Assembly: GCA_016861185.1 (NCBI GenBank)
Contig: BOKW01000012.1
Location: 1-52,873, forward strand
Direction of reading: 5' to 3'
Length of the DNA: 52,873 nucleotides
From: Betaproteobacteria bacterium
GTDB lineage: Bacteria; Pseudomonadota; Gammaproteobacteria; Burkholderiales; Burkholderiaceae_F
The position numbers were made by a program, and so were the translations under genes. Below are positions 9,005 through 16,450 of this stretch, piece after piece; position 1 is the stretch's first letter, and the number at the start of each line of letters is the position of its first letter. The notes under the pieces were generated by a model, which was not told the origin of the DNA, ran no database searches, and saw only the letters and a program-made list of their open reading frames with translations.

Positions 9005-10594
9005 ATGCGCCAAATCTTTGCCAGGGCGGCGACCGTCGCGCTGCTCGCGGCGGGCGTTGCCGCCGTTCCCGCAGTCGAGGCCAAGACCCTGCGCTGGGCC
9101 AGCCAGGGCGACATTCTGACCTTCGACCCGCACGCGCAGAACGAAGGGCTGAACAACACCGCGAACAGCTACATCTACGAGCCGCTGATCAATTACAACG
9201 ACAAGTTCGAACTGGAGCCCGCGCTCGCGGTGTCCTGGAAGCAGGAGACGCCGCTGATCTGGCGCTTCAACCTGCGCAAAGGCGTCAAGTTCCACGACGG
9301 CACGCCGTTCACCGCGCACGACGTCGTGTTCTCGATCGAACGCGCGATGGCGCCGACGTCGAACTTCCGCGTCTACACGACCGCGATCCAGCGCGCACAC
9401 GCGGTCGACGACCACACGGTGCTGATCTACACGACGGTGCCGAACCCGGTGCTGCTGCGGCAGATGCCCGAGCTGCGCATCATGAGCAAGGCCTGGTCGG
9501 AGAAGCACAAGGTCACGCAGCCGCAGAACTACGTCGCCAAGGAGGAAACCTACGCGGTGCGCAACGCCAACGGCACGGGCCCGTACATGCTGAAGTCGCG
9601 CGAGGTCGACATCCGCACGGTGTTCGTCGAGAACCCGAACTGGTGGGGCAAGGCGAACAAGAAGGGCAACGTCACCGAGATCGTCTACACGCCGGTGAAG
9701 TCCGACGCCACGCGCACCGCCGCGCTGCTGTCCGGCGAGCTGGACTTCGTGCTCGACCCGGCCCCGCAGGACCTGGCGCGGCTGCGCTCGAACCCGAACA
9801 CCAAGGTCGTCGAAGGCGCGGAGAACCGCACGATCTTCCTCGGCTTCGACCAGTTCCGCGACGAGCTGCAGTACGCCGACGTCAAGGGCAAGAACCCGTT
9901 TAAGGACCTGCGCGTGAGGCAGGCGCTGTATCACGCGATCGACATCGAGGCGATCAAGCGCTCGGTGATGCGCGGCTCGTCGGATCCGACCGGTGCGATC
10001 ATCCAGCGTGCGGTCAACGGCTGGACCGAAGAGGCGCACAAGCGGCTGCCGTACGACGAGAAGAAGGCGCGCGAACTGCTCGCCGCGGCCGGTTATCCGA
10101 ACGGCTTCTCGTTCACGCTCGACTGCCCGAACAACCGCTACATCAACGACGAGGAGATTTGCAAGGCGATCGTCACGATGTGGGCGCGCATCGGACTGAA
10201 GGTCAATCTGAACGCGATGCCGCGCGCGACGTATTTCGCCAAGATCCAGAAGTACGACACCAGCGCCTACCTGCTCGGCTGGGGCGTGCCGACCTTCGAC
10301 GCGCTGTACTCGCTGCAGTCGCTGGCGAAGACGGTCGGCAAGGAAGGCGACGGCAACTTCAACCTGGGCCGCGTCAGCCACCCCGAATACGACAAGCTGG
10401 TCGAAGCCATCAAGAGCGAAGTCGACCAGAAGAAGCGCAACGAGCTGATCGCCAAGGCGCTGCTGATCCACAACCGCGAGATCATGCACATCCCGCTGCA
10501 CAACCAGGTGATCCCGTGGGCGATGCGCAAGAACGTCAACGTCGTCCACCGCGCGGATAACAGGCTGGAGGCGAGATGGGTTCGGATTGACTGA
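9005..10594 (+). CDS. ABC transporter substrate-binding protein, peptide/nickel (SBP_bac_5) family
   Basis: Protein of 529 residues; ATG at 9005 with a strong GAAGGAG Shine-Dalgarno 7 nt upstream. Signal peptide MRQIFARAATVALLAAGVAA ... VEA. Family motifs: GDILTFDPHAQNEGLNN, YEPLINYND, WRFNLRKGVKFHDGTPFTAH, KGKNPFKDLRVRQALYHAID and YLLGWGVPTFDALYSLQSLA. It is a clear paralogue of the binding protein at 38743-40356, but here no permease or ATPase is adjacent, so it is an orphan that may share another transporter. The last codons (RLEARWVRID-stop) lie inside the first unit of the tandem repeat array described separately, and versions of this tail recur in every later unit. Confidence 0.92.
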   Translation: MRQIFARAATVALLAAGVAAVPAVEAKTLRWASQGDILTFDPHAQNEGLNNTANSYIYEPLINYNDKFELEPALAVSWKQETPLIWRFNLRKGVKFHDGTPFTAHDVVFSIERAMAPTSNFRVYTTAIQRAHAVDDHTVLIYTTVPNPVLLRQMPELRIMSKAWSEKHKVTQPQNYVAKEETYAVRNANGTGPYMLKSREVDIRTVFVENPNWWGKANKKGNVTEIVYTPVKSDATRTAALLSGELDFVLDPAPQDLARLRSNPNTKVVEGAENRTIFLGFDQFRDELQYADVKGKNPFKDLRVRQALYHAIDIEAIKRSVMRGSSDPTGAIIQRAVNGWTEEAHKRLPYDEKKARELLAAAGYPNGFSFTLDCPNNRYINDEEICKAIVTMWARIGLKVNLNAMPRATYFAKIQKYDTSAYLLGWGVPTFDALYSLQSLAKTVGKEGDGNFNLGRVSHPEYDKLVEAIKSEVDQKKRNELIAKALLIHNREIMHIPLHNQVIPWAMRKNVNVVHRADNRLEARWVRID

Positions 10595-11087
10595 CCGTCA
10601 ACCCAGCCTGTTACGTCGTAGGCTAACTTCGGCGGAGCAGAAGTTAAGGACCGTCGCGGCAGCGACGGTCCGGCCGGAGACACAACCGGCGTGAAGCGCG
10701 CTGGGTGCGCATCGATTGAGGAAACGGCACCTCCGCGCTTCCAGGCGATTGCGTCGAAGGCTAACTTCGGCGGAGCCGAAGTTAAGGGAGGCCGCGCCAG
10801 CGGCCTCGCGGCCGGAGACACAACCGGCAGGAGACCAAATGGGTTTGGATCGACCGACCGTCAACCCAGCCTGTTACGTCGTAGGCTAACTTCGGCGGAG
10901 CAGAAGTTGAGGACCGTCGCGGCAGCGACGGTCCGGCCGGAGACACAACCGGCTGGAGGCGAGGTGGGTCCGAATCGACTGACCTGCAACCCAGTCCGTT
11001 GCGTCGGAGGCTAACCTCGGCGCGCAAGCGCCGAGGTCAAGCGAGGCGAAAGTCCGCGGCCGAAGCCACAACGGGCTTGAAGCCCGT
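10559..11087 (+). repeat. Four-unit tandem array of structured, covarying repeats
   Basis: Four units start at about 10559, 10691, 10829 and 10947; the conserved block AGGCTAAC recurs at 10620, 10758, 10883 and 11008 (periods 138, 125, 125). Each unit can fold into successive stems. Stem 1: AACAGGCTGG with CCAGCCTGTT in unit 1, GAAGCGCG with CGCGCTTC in unit 2, AACCGGCTGG with CCAGTCCGTT in unit 4. Stem 2: AACTTC-GAAGTT, extended to a perfect 9 bp in unit 2, and a perfect 10-bp GCAA-loop stem in unit 4. Stem 3: GGACCGTCGC-GCGACGGTCC, or GAGGCCGC-GCGGCCTC in unit 2. Stem 4: GCCGG-AGACACAA-CCGGC. Sequence changes that preserve pairing argue for an RNA-level function. I do not recognise the family. 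Confidence 0.85.
11071..11087 (+). terminator. Terminal hairpin of the repeat array
   Basis: ACGGGC-TTGAA-GCCCGT is a perfect 6-bp stem closing the last repeat unit. No T-run follows, so intrinsic termination is doubtful. It may simply be the diverged last stem of unit 4 or a processing boundary between the array and the sigZ leader. Confidence 0.4.
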
Positions 11088-11126
11088 CCGACTCGCCGCA
11101 AGATTGATCACGGGCCCAACGGCGAT

Positions 11127-11150
11127 CCGTTCGCGCCGGGCCTGTCGAAG
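11127..11150 (+). repeat. Degenerate copy of a dispersed proteobacterial repeat half
   Basis: CCGTTCGCGCCGGGCCTGTC plus GAAG differs at about three positions from the CCGTTCGCCCTGAGCCTGTC-GAAG sequence that I recall as a common intergenic palindromic repeat half in betaproteobacteria. It sits in the sigZ leader, 23 bp before the sigZ start. Confidence 0.45.
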
Positions 11151-11172
11151 CGCGTCACCGCGCCGTCTGAAC

Positions 11173-11766
11173 ATGGATCAACCGCCGCGCCCAGCCGATC
11201 CCGCGCCAATCGGGCAAACGAACGCCGCTCCGGCGCCGCTCGCCGCCTTCTGGCGCGAACACCGCGTGCGCCTGCGCGCCTTCGTGGCGCGGCGCGTGCG
11301 CGACGCCGACGCAGTCGACGACATCGTGCAGGATATCTACGTGAAGGCCCACACGGGCCTGCATGCGCTGCGTTCGCAGGAGCGCATCGCGGCCTGGCTG
11401 TACCGGATCGCGGCCAACGCGATCGCCGATCACTTCCGCGCGCAGCGGCCGACCGAGGAACTGCCCGAAGACCTGCCCGCGCCGGAGCAGGAGCGGGACT
11501 GCACGGCCGAACTGGCCCGCTGCGTTGCCCCCTTTCTCGCCGGCCTGCCCGAGACCTATCGCTCCGCGCTCCAGCTTTCCGAGATCAACGGGCTGCCGCA
11601 GCGCGAGGTGGCCGAACGGCTCGGCCTGTCGCTGTCCGGCGCGAAATCCCGGGTCCAGCGCGGCCGCAAGCTGCTGCGCGAGCGCTTCCTCGAGTGCTGC
11701 GAGGTCGAGGCGATCGCCGGCGGACTCGATTGCGCGCTCCGGGCCAAGACCTGCGGCTGCCATTGA
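11173..11766 (+). CDS. sigZ: RNA polymerase sigma factor, ECF SigZ-like, with Cys-rich C-terminus
   Basis: Protein of 197 residues. Region 2 is LAAFWREHRVRLRAFVARRV-RDADAVDDIVQDIYVKAH and AWLYRIAANAIADHFRAQRP; region 4 is FLAGLPETYRSALQLSEING and REVAERLGLSLSGAKSRVQR-GRKLLRERF. The C-terminus carries C175, C176, C187, C194, C196 and H197 (FLECCEVEAIAGGLDC then KTCGCH), a potential thiol metal or metalloid site. No anti-sigma gene is adjacent; arsenite methyltransferase follows after 81 bp. A thiol-sensing sigma factor responding to As(III) or Zn is therefore plausible, but this is inference. Family assignment (TIGR SigZ type) is from memory of the domain pattern. Confidence 0.82.
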   Translation: MDQPPRPADPAPIGQTNAAPAPLAAFWREHRVRLRAFVARRVRDADAVDDIVQDIYVKAHTGLHALRSQERIAAWLYRIAANAIADHFRAQRPTEELPEDLPAPEQERDCTAELARCVAPFLAGLPETYRSALQLSEINGLPQREVAERLGLSLSGAKSRVQRGRKLLRERFLECCEVEAIAGGLDCALRAKTCGCH

Positions 11767-11847
11767 GTTGCGTCCTTTTGCGGCCTCGTCCGTCTATCGA
11801 GGGTCGGCGCCGTCCGGCGCCGTGAAACCCGCTCGATGGAGGAAGCC

Positions 11848-12645
11848 ATGGAAACGATTCCCCGGGATGAGATCAAGCAGGCCGTGCGCAGCCGCTACGC
11901 GCAGATCGCGCAAACGCAGAGTTCCTGCTGCGCGCCGAGTTGCTGCGGCGGCGACGGCGTGCGGGCGGACGCCGAATCGCGTTCGCGCGCGATGGGTTAC
12001 GCCGACGAGGAGCTGACCGCAGCGCCCGAAGGCGCCAACCTCGGCCTCGGCTGCGGCAATCCGCAAGCGATCGCCGCGTTGAAGCCCGGCGAAACGGTGC
12101 TCGATCTGGGCAGCGGCGCGGGTTTCGACTGCTTTCTCGCTGCGCATCAGGTCGGCGAGTCCGGCCGCGTGATCGGCGTCGACATGACGCCGGAGATGGT
12201 GTCCCGCGCGCGCGCCAATGCCGGACGCGGCGGCTATCGCAACGTCGAGTTCAGGCTCGGCGAGATCGAAAGCCTGCCGCTCGCCGATGCCAGCGTCGAC
12301 GTCGTGATCTCGAACTGCGTCGTCAACTTGTCGCCCGACAAGCCGCGCGTCTTCGCGGAAGCATGGCGCGTGCTCAAGCCCGGCGGCCGGCTGGCGATTT
12401 CCGACGTGGTCGCGACCGCGGCCTTGCCCGAGCACGTGCGGCGCGACCTCGATCTGCACGCCGGTTGCGTGGCGGGCGCCGCGCCGATCGGCGAGATCGA
12501 AGCGATGCTGCGCGCCGCCGGGTTCGGGCAGGTGCGCGTCGCGCCGAAGGACGAAAGCCGAACGCTGATCCGCGCATGGGCGCCGGGCACCGCGCTCGAG
12601 GATTGCGTCGCGTCGGCGGTGATCGAAGCGGTCAAGCCGGGCTGA
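11848..12645 (+). CDS. arsM: Arsenite S-adenosylmethionine methyltransferase
   Basis: Protein of 265 residues. I choose the ATG at 11848 because GGAGGAAG (11838-11845) immediately precedes it; the in-frame ATG at 11836 would bury that ribosome site. The SAM-binding motif is VLDLGSGAGFDCFLAA. The three cysteines that bind As(III) in characterised ArsM proteins are present: C69 (GLGCGNPQA), C157 (ISNCVVNLSPDK) and C207 (LHAGCVAGA); the 50-residue gap between the last two equals that of the algal enzyme. N-terminal SSCCAPSCCGG adds two vicinal Cys pairs. It methylates As(III) for detoxification in the cytosol. It sits between sigZ and the multiheme cytochrome, all on one strand. Confidence 0.92.
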   Translation: METIPRDEIKQAVRSRYAQIAQTQSSCCAPSCCGGDGVRADAESRSRAMGYADEELTAAPEGANLGLGCGNPQAIAALKPGETVLDLGSGAGFDCFLAAHQVGESGRVIGVDMTPEMVSRARANAGRGGYRNVEFRLGEIESLPLADASVDVVISNCVVNLSPDKPRVFAEAWRVLKPGGRLAISDVVATAALPEHVRRDLDLHAGCVAGAAPIGEIEAMLRAAGFGQVRVAPKDESRTLIRAWAPGTALEDCVASAVIEAVKPG

Positions 12646-12678
12646 TCGGCGCTTTGGGGCCGCCGCATAATCGCCCGC

Positions 12679-15402
12679 ATGCGACAGACACGCGCGGGCG
12701 AAGCGCGGCGCGCCGACCCCGGGACCGGCGCGTTCGCGCGCGATATCGCGCTCGCTGCGCTCGTGCTGGGCGCGCTGTCGGGACTGGCACTCGCCGCGTT
12801 TTTCGATCCGGACGCGCCGTACCGGTCGATCTCGGCGTGGCTGCTCGCACATCCGGTGGCGGTCTTCACGCGCAACGTCCATTACTGGGCTGCGCAGATC
12901 TGCATTGCCGCGGCGCTGTGGTACGCATGGACGCGCTTGCGCAGTGCACCCACCGCGTGGCGCGTGGTCGTACCGCTCGCGGCCGGCGGGCTGCTGCTGC
13001 TGTCCGGCTTCGTGCTGCGCGGCGATGCCGATGCGGCCGAGGTCGTTCGCGTCCTGGCGCTCCTTGCGGCCGCGATTCCGTCCGTCGAGCCGTCGACCGC
13101 TGCGCCTTCCAACGCGATCGTCTACGCCGTGCACGTTGCCTCCGCGCTGATCGTTCTGGCGCCGGTGGTGATCGCGCTGTGGCGCCGGCGCTGGCCGCGT
13201 CCGTGGGTTGGCGTCGCGGTTGCGGCGGGTGTCGCCGCGGTTTCGCTGTTCGTTTCGCCGGGGTTGCACGACGGGCTCGATCCGTTGCGCGAAGGCCCGT
13301 GGTACTTCGTGGGCCTGCAACGGATCGTCGAATGGGGCGTTTCGCCCGAAGCGATCGTTGCGATCGCGGCGTCGGCGCTCGTTGCTTCGATCGCGCTGGC
13401 GCGGCTGGCCGCGAACCGGACAACGGGCGCGCAGGCGGTGATCGGCATCGTCGCGGTCGCGTATCTCGCGGTGTGCGGTGTCGCGCTTCTATCGCGCGGC
13501 GAAGACGGCGCAGCGAAGCCGCGCTGGCCGGACGCGCGCGGCGACCTGCAGATCGGCTGGACCTTCGGCGCTGCGCCGGCCGCGCGAGACGAGTCGCTGC
13601 CGGTCGTGCGCGGCCGCGCCGAAGGCTGTCTCGTCTGCCATGAAGGCATCGAAGGGCTCGGCGAATCGCACGCGCCCGCTCGCGTCGGCTGCGCCTCCTG
13701 CCACGGCGGCGATCCGTTCGCGCCCGACGCCGGCCGCGCGCATGCGCGCATCGTTCGGGTGCCGGGCAATCTCGCCGACGCGCGGCGCACCTGCGGGCAG
13801 GCGGGCTGCCATGTCGCGATCGCGCCGCGCGTCGAGCGTTCGATCATGTCGACGATGGCCGGTGTCGTCGCCGTCAACCGGCGCGTGATCGGTGCGGCGC
13901 GCGGCGAATCGCCGCCGGTCGAAACCGAAGGTGAGCCGCCGCACGCGAACCGGCTCGGGCACACCGCCGCCGATCACCATCTGCGCGAGCTGTGCGTGTC
14001 GTGCCACCTCGGCCAGCCGAAGGAAGAGTGGGGGCCGATCGGCGAGGAGTCGCGCGGCGGCGGCTGCAATGCCTGCCATCTCGTTTACGGCGAGCGGGCG
14101 GCGGACGAGCTCGCACGCTACCTCGCCGCGCCGGCGGAGGAACGCCGGTCGATCCCGCGGTCGCATCCCGCGCTGACGGTGAGTCCCGGCAACGAACACT
14201 GCTTCGGCTGCCACAGCCGGTCGAGCCGCATTTCGACCAGCTACGAAGGCTGGCACGAGCTGCGCGGCGATCCGCCCGCCGGCGTCGATGCGTCCGGACT
14301 GCGCAAGCTCGACGACGGGCGCTACTTCGAGCGCGTGACGCCCGACATTCACCACGAGCGCGGGCTCGAGTGCATCGACTGCCATACGTCGAACGAACTG
14401 ATGGGCAGCGGCGCACCGGTCGCGCGCAAGACCGATCAGCTTCGCGTCGGCTGCGCCGACTGCCATGCGGCGAAGATCGCTTCGATCGATCCGGCCGCCC
14501 TCGATCCCGAGTCGCGCACGCTGCTCGCGCTGCGCAAGTGGACGCTTGCGCCTTCGCAGCGCCTCGGCGCAACGCGCGACGGCGAGCCGCTCGTCAACGT
14601 CGTCGTCGACGAAAACGGCCGCGGCCGGCTTCGCCGCAAACGAACGGGCGAATGGCGTCCGCTCAAAGCGCCGCTCGAGGTTTGTACCGAAGGGCGGGGA
14701 CATGCGCGGCTTTCGTGCGTCAGCTGCCACTCGGCGTGGGCGCCGCGCTGCACGACCTGCCACACCCGCTTCGATCCGAGCGAAGAGGGCTACGACCACG
14801 CCGACCAGAAGTGGGTGCGGGGCACCTGGAACGAATCGTCCGGGCCGTTCGAGGTCGCGCCGCCCACGCTCGGCATCCGAACGCATCGCACCGCCGACGG
14901 CCGCGAGCGCGGCGTGGTCGAGACCTTCGTGCCGGGGATGATCCTCACCTTCGATCGCAATCGCGATCCGGGGCAGCCGCCCGACGAGATCTTCCGGAGG
15001 CTGTACGGCATGACTTTCGCGCACACGATCCGGCGCGAGGCGCGCTCGTGCGCGTCGTGCCACGCCGATCCGATCGCGCTCGGCTACGGCCGCGGCAGCC
15101 TGCGCTACGAGGTCGCGGGCAGCGTCGGCCGCTGGCGTTTCACGCCGCGCGAGCCGCCTTCGCCGCACGACGGGCTGCCGGCCGACGCGTGGATCGGCTT
15201 CTTGCGCTCGCGCGACGACATGGTGTCGACGCGCGACGACGTGCGTCCGTTCACGGTCGAAGAGCAGCGCCGCATCCTGCGCGTCGGCGCGTGCCTGAGC
15301 TGCCACGCCGGCGAATCGAAGGTGATGCGGTCGGCCCTCGACGATTTCGAAGCTGCGCTCGCGCGCCGCAGTCCGCGCTGCGCCCTGCCGCAGTGGCCGT
15401 AG
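12679..15402 (+). CDS. Cytochrome b-like membrane domain fused to a 12-heme cytochrome c
   Basis: Protein of 907 residues, 33 bp after arsM. Residues 20-270 form several membrane helices resembling the N-terminal half of bc1/b6 cytochrome b (YRSISAWLLAHPVAVFTRNV-HYWAAQ, then LLLLSGFVLRG). Of the four heme-b histidines only the pair H68 and H152 remains; the positions 14 residues later are Y82 and A166, so one heme b rather than two is predicted. Residues 310-885 contain eleven CxxCH motifs (CLVCH, CASCH, CVSCH, CNACH, CFGCH, CIDCH, CADCH, CVSCH, CTTCH, CASCH, CLSCH) and one CGQAGCH (Cx4CH), giving up to 12 c hemes outside the membrane. It is probably a quinone-linked electron conduit; acceptor unknown. 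Confidence 0.88.
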   Translation: MRQTRAGEARRADPGTGAFARDIALAALVLGALSGLALAAFFDPDAPYRSISAWLLAHPVAVFTRNVHYWAAQICIAAALWYAWTRLRSAPTAWRVVVPLAAGGLLLLSGFVLRGDADAAEVVRVLALLAAAIPSVEPSTAAPSNAIVYAVHVASALIVLAPVVIALWRRRWPRPWVGVAVAAGVAAVSLFVSPGLHDGLDPLREGPWYFVGLQRIVEWGVSPEAIVAIAASALVASIALARLAANRTTGAQAVIGIVAVAYLAVCGVALLSRGEDGAAKPRWPDARGDLQIGWTFGAAPAARDESLPVVRGRAEGCLVCHEGIEGLGESHAPARVGCASCHGGDPFAPDAGRAHARIVRVPGNLADARRTCGQAGCHVAIAPRVERSIMSTMAGVVAVNRRVIGAARGESPPVETEGEPPHANRLGHTAADHHLRELCVSCHLGQPKEEWGPIGEESRGGGCNACHLVYGERAADELARYLAAPAEERRSIPRSHPALTVSPGNEHCFGCHSRSSRISTSYEGWHELRGDPPAGVDASGLRKLDDGRYFERVTPDIHHERGLECIDCHTSNELMGSGAPVARKTDQLRVGCADCHAAKIASIDPAALDPESRTLLALRKWTLAPSQRLGATRDGEPLVNVVVDENGRGRLRRKRTGEWRPLKAPLEVCTEGRGHARLSCVSCHSAWAPRCTTCHTRFDPSEEGYDHADQKWVRGTWNESSGPFEVAPPTLGIRTHRTADGRERGVVETFVPGMILTFDRNRDPGQPPDEIFRRLYGMTFAHTIRREARSCASCHADPIALGYGRGSLRYEVAGSVGRWRFTPREPPSPHDGLPADAWIGFLRSRDDMVSTRDDVRPFTVEEQRRILRVGACLSCHAGESKVMRSALDDFEAALARRSPRCALPQWP

Positions 15403-15426
15403 CGTTCGGCGCGCGACGAAGGAATC

Positions 15427-16446
15427 TCAGGCGCCGTGCCGGATGCAGATCTTGCCGAAGTGCGCGCCGCTTTTCAGATACGCGAGCGCTTCTTTGAGCT
15501 GCTCGAACGCGAAGGCGCGGTCGATCACGGGGCGCACGCGGTGCTGCTCGATCGCGCGCATCATCGCTTCGAAGCCGTCGCGGTGGCCGACGGTGATGCC
15601 TTGCAGCCGCACCTGCCGCGTGACGACGAGCCCGAGCGGCGCGGACAATGCCGAGCCCGACAGCACGCCGATCATCGAAATCGTGCCGCCGGGCCGGATC
15701 GCGCGCAGCGACTGCGGCAGCGTCTTTTCGCCGCCCAGCTCGACGATGTGATCGAAGCCGCGGCCGCCGGTCAGCTCGCGCGCCGGTTTCGACCACTCGG
15801 GTGTCGTCGTGTAGTTGATGCCGGCGTCCGCGCCGAGCTGTTTCGCGCGCGCGAGCTTCTCGTCGCGGGAAGAAATCACCGTCACGTGGGCGCCGATCAG
15901 CTTCGCGAACTGCAGTGCGAACAGCGCCACACCGCCGGTGCCTTGCACCAGCACGCGCGAGCCGGGGCGCAGGCTCTCGTACGTGACGAGCGCGCTCCAG
16001 GCGGTGAGCGCCGCGCAGGGCAGGGTGGCCGCTTCTTCATCCGATAGATGCGCCGGTGCCTTGACCACCCCTTGCTCGGACAGGCACATGTAATCGGCCA
16101 TCGCGCCGTCGATCGGCCCGCCGAGCGTTTGCGTCATCCGCTCGAGATCCGGCTCGCCGGCGATCCAGCCTTGATGAAAACACGGGCAGACGCGATCGCC
16201 GACCTTCACGCGCGCCACGCCCGCGCCCACCTCGACCACTTCGCCCACGCCGTCGGAGATCGGAATCAGCGGCAGGTTGCCGGTGAACGAACCGTAGCCG
16301 CGATTGGGCACGACGAGGTCGCGATAGTTCAGCGACGCCGCCTTCACCTTCAGCAGCACCTGGCCCGGCCCGGGTTTCGGGTCGGGGCGTGTGGCCAGTT
16401 GCAGATGATCGAAGCCCCAGTCGTCCTGGATCTGGAACACGCGCAT
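15427..16446 (-). CDS. Zinc-independent MDR alcohol dehydrogenase/quinone oxidoreductase family protein
   Basis: Protein of 339 residues of the medium-chain dehydrogenase/reductase superfamily. The N-terminal GroES-like part has KAASLNYRDLVVPNRGYGSF instead of the catalytic-zinc GxCHxD motif, so it is likely zinc-free. The NAD(P) site is VLVQGTGGVALFALQFAKLI. Further signatures are GDRVCPCFHQGWIAGEPDLE and VELGGEKTLPQSLRAIRPGG. It follows serA by 4 bp at the end of the serC-serA run. Substrate unknown; such proteins reduce enones or quinones or oxidise alcohols. Confidence 0.85.
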   Translation of the reverse strand: MRVFQIQDDWGFDHLQLATRPDPKPGPGQVLLKVKAASLNYRDLVVPNRGYGSFTGNLPLIPISDGVGEVVEVGAGVARVKVGDRVCPCFHQGWIAGEPDLERMTQTLGGPIDGAMADYMCLSEQGVVKAPAHLSDEEAATLPCAALTAWSALVTYESLRPGSRVLVQGTGGVALFALQFAKLIGAHVTVISSRDEKLARAKQLGADAGINYTTTPEWSKPARELTGGRGFDHIVELGGEKTLPQSLRAIRPGGTISMIGVLSGSALSAPLGLVVTRQVRLQGITVGHRDGFEAMMRAIEQHRVRPVIDRAFAFEQLKEALAYLKSGAHFGKICIRHGA

Positions 16447-16450
16447 CGCC

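Noticed and set aside
10559..11087. CRISPR array or integron attC cassette array in the repeat region
   Set aside because: Units are 125-138 bp with no short repeat/variable spacer pattern, and no attC core pair (RYYYAAC/GTTRRRY) or integrase nearby; nothing is encoded between units.
10598..11101. Small proteins encoded by the repeat array on either strand
   Set aside because: All open frames there repeat the same array sequence with no ribosome sites; stem covariation destroys amino acid conservation except in the short coding tail.
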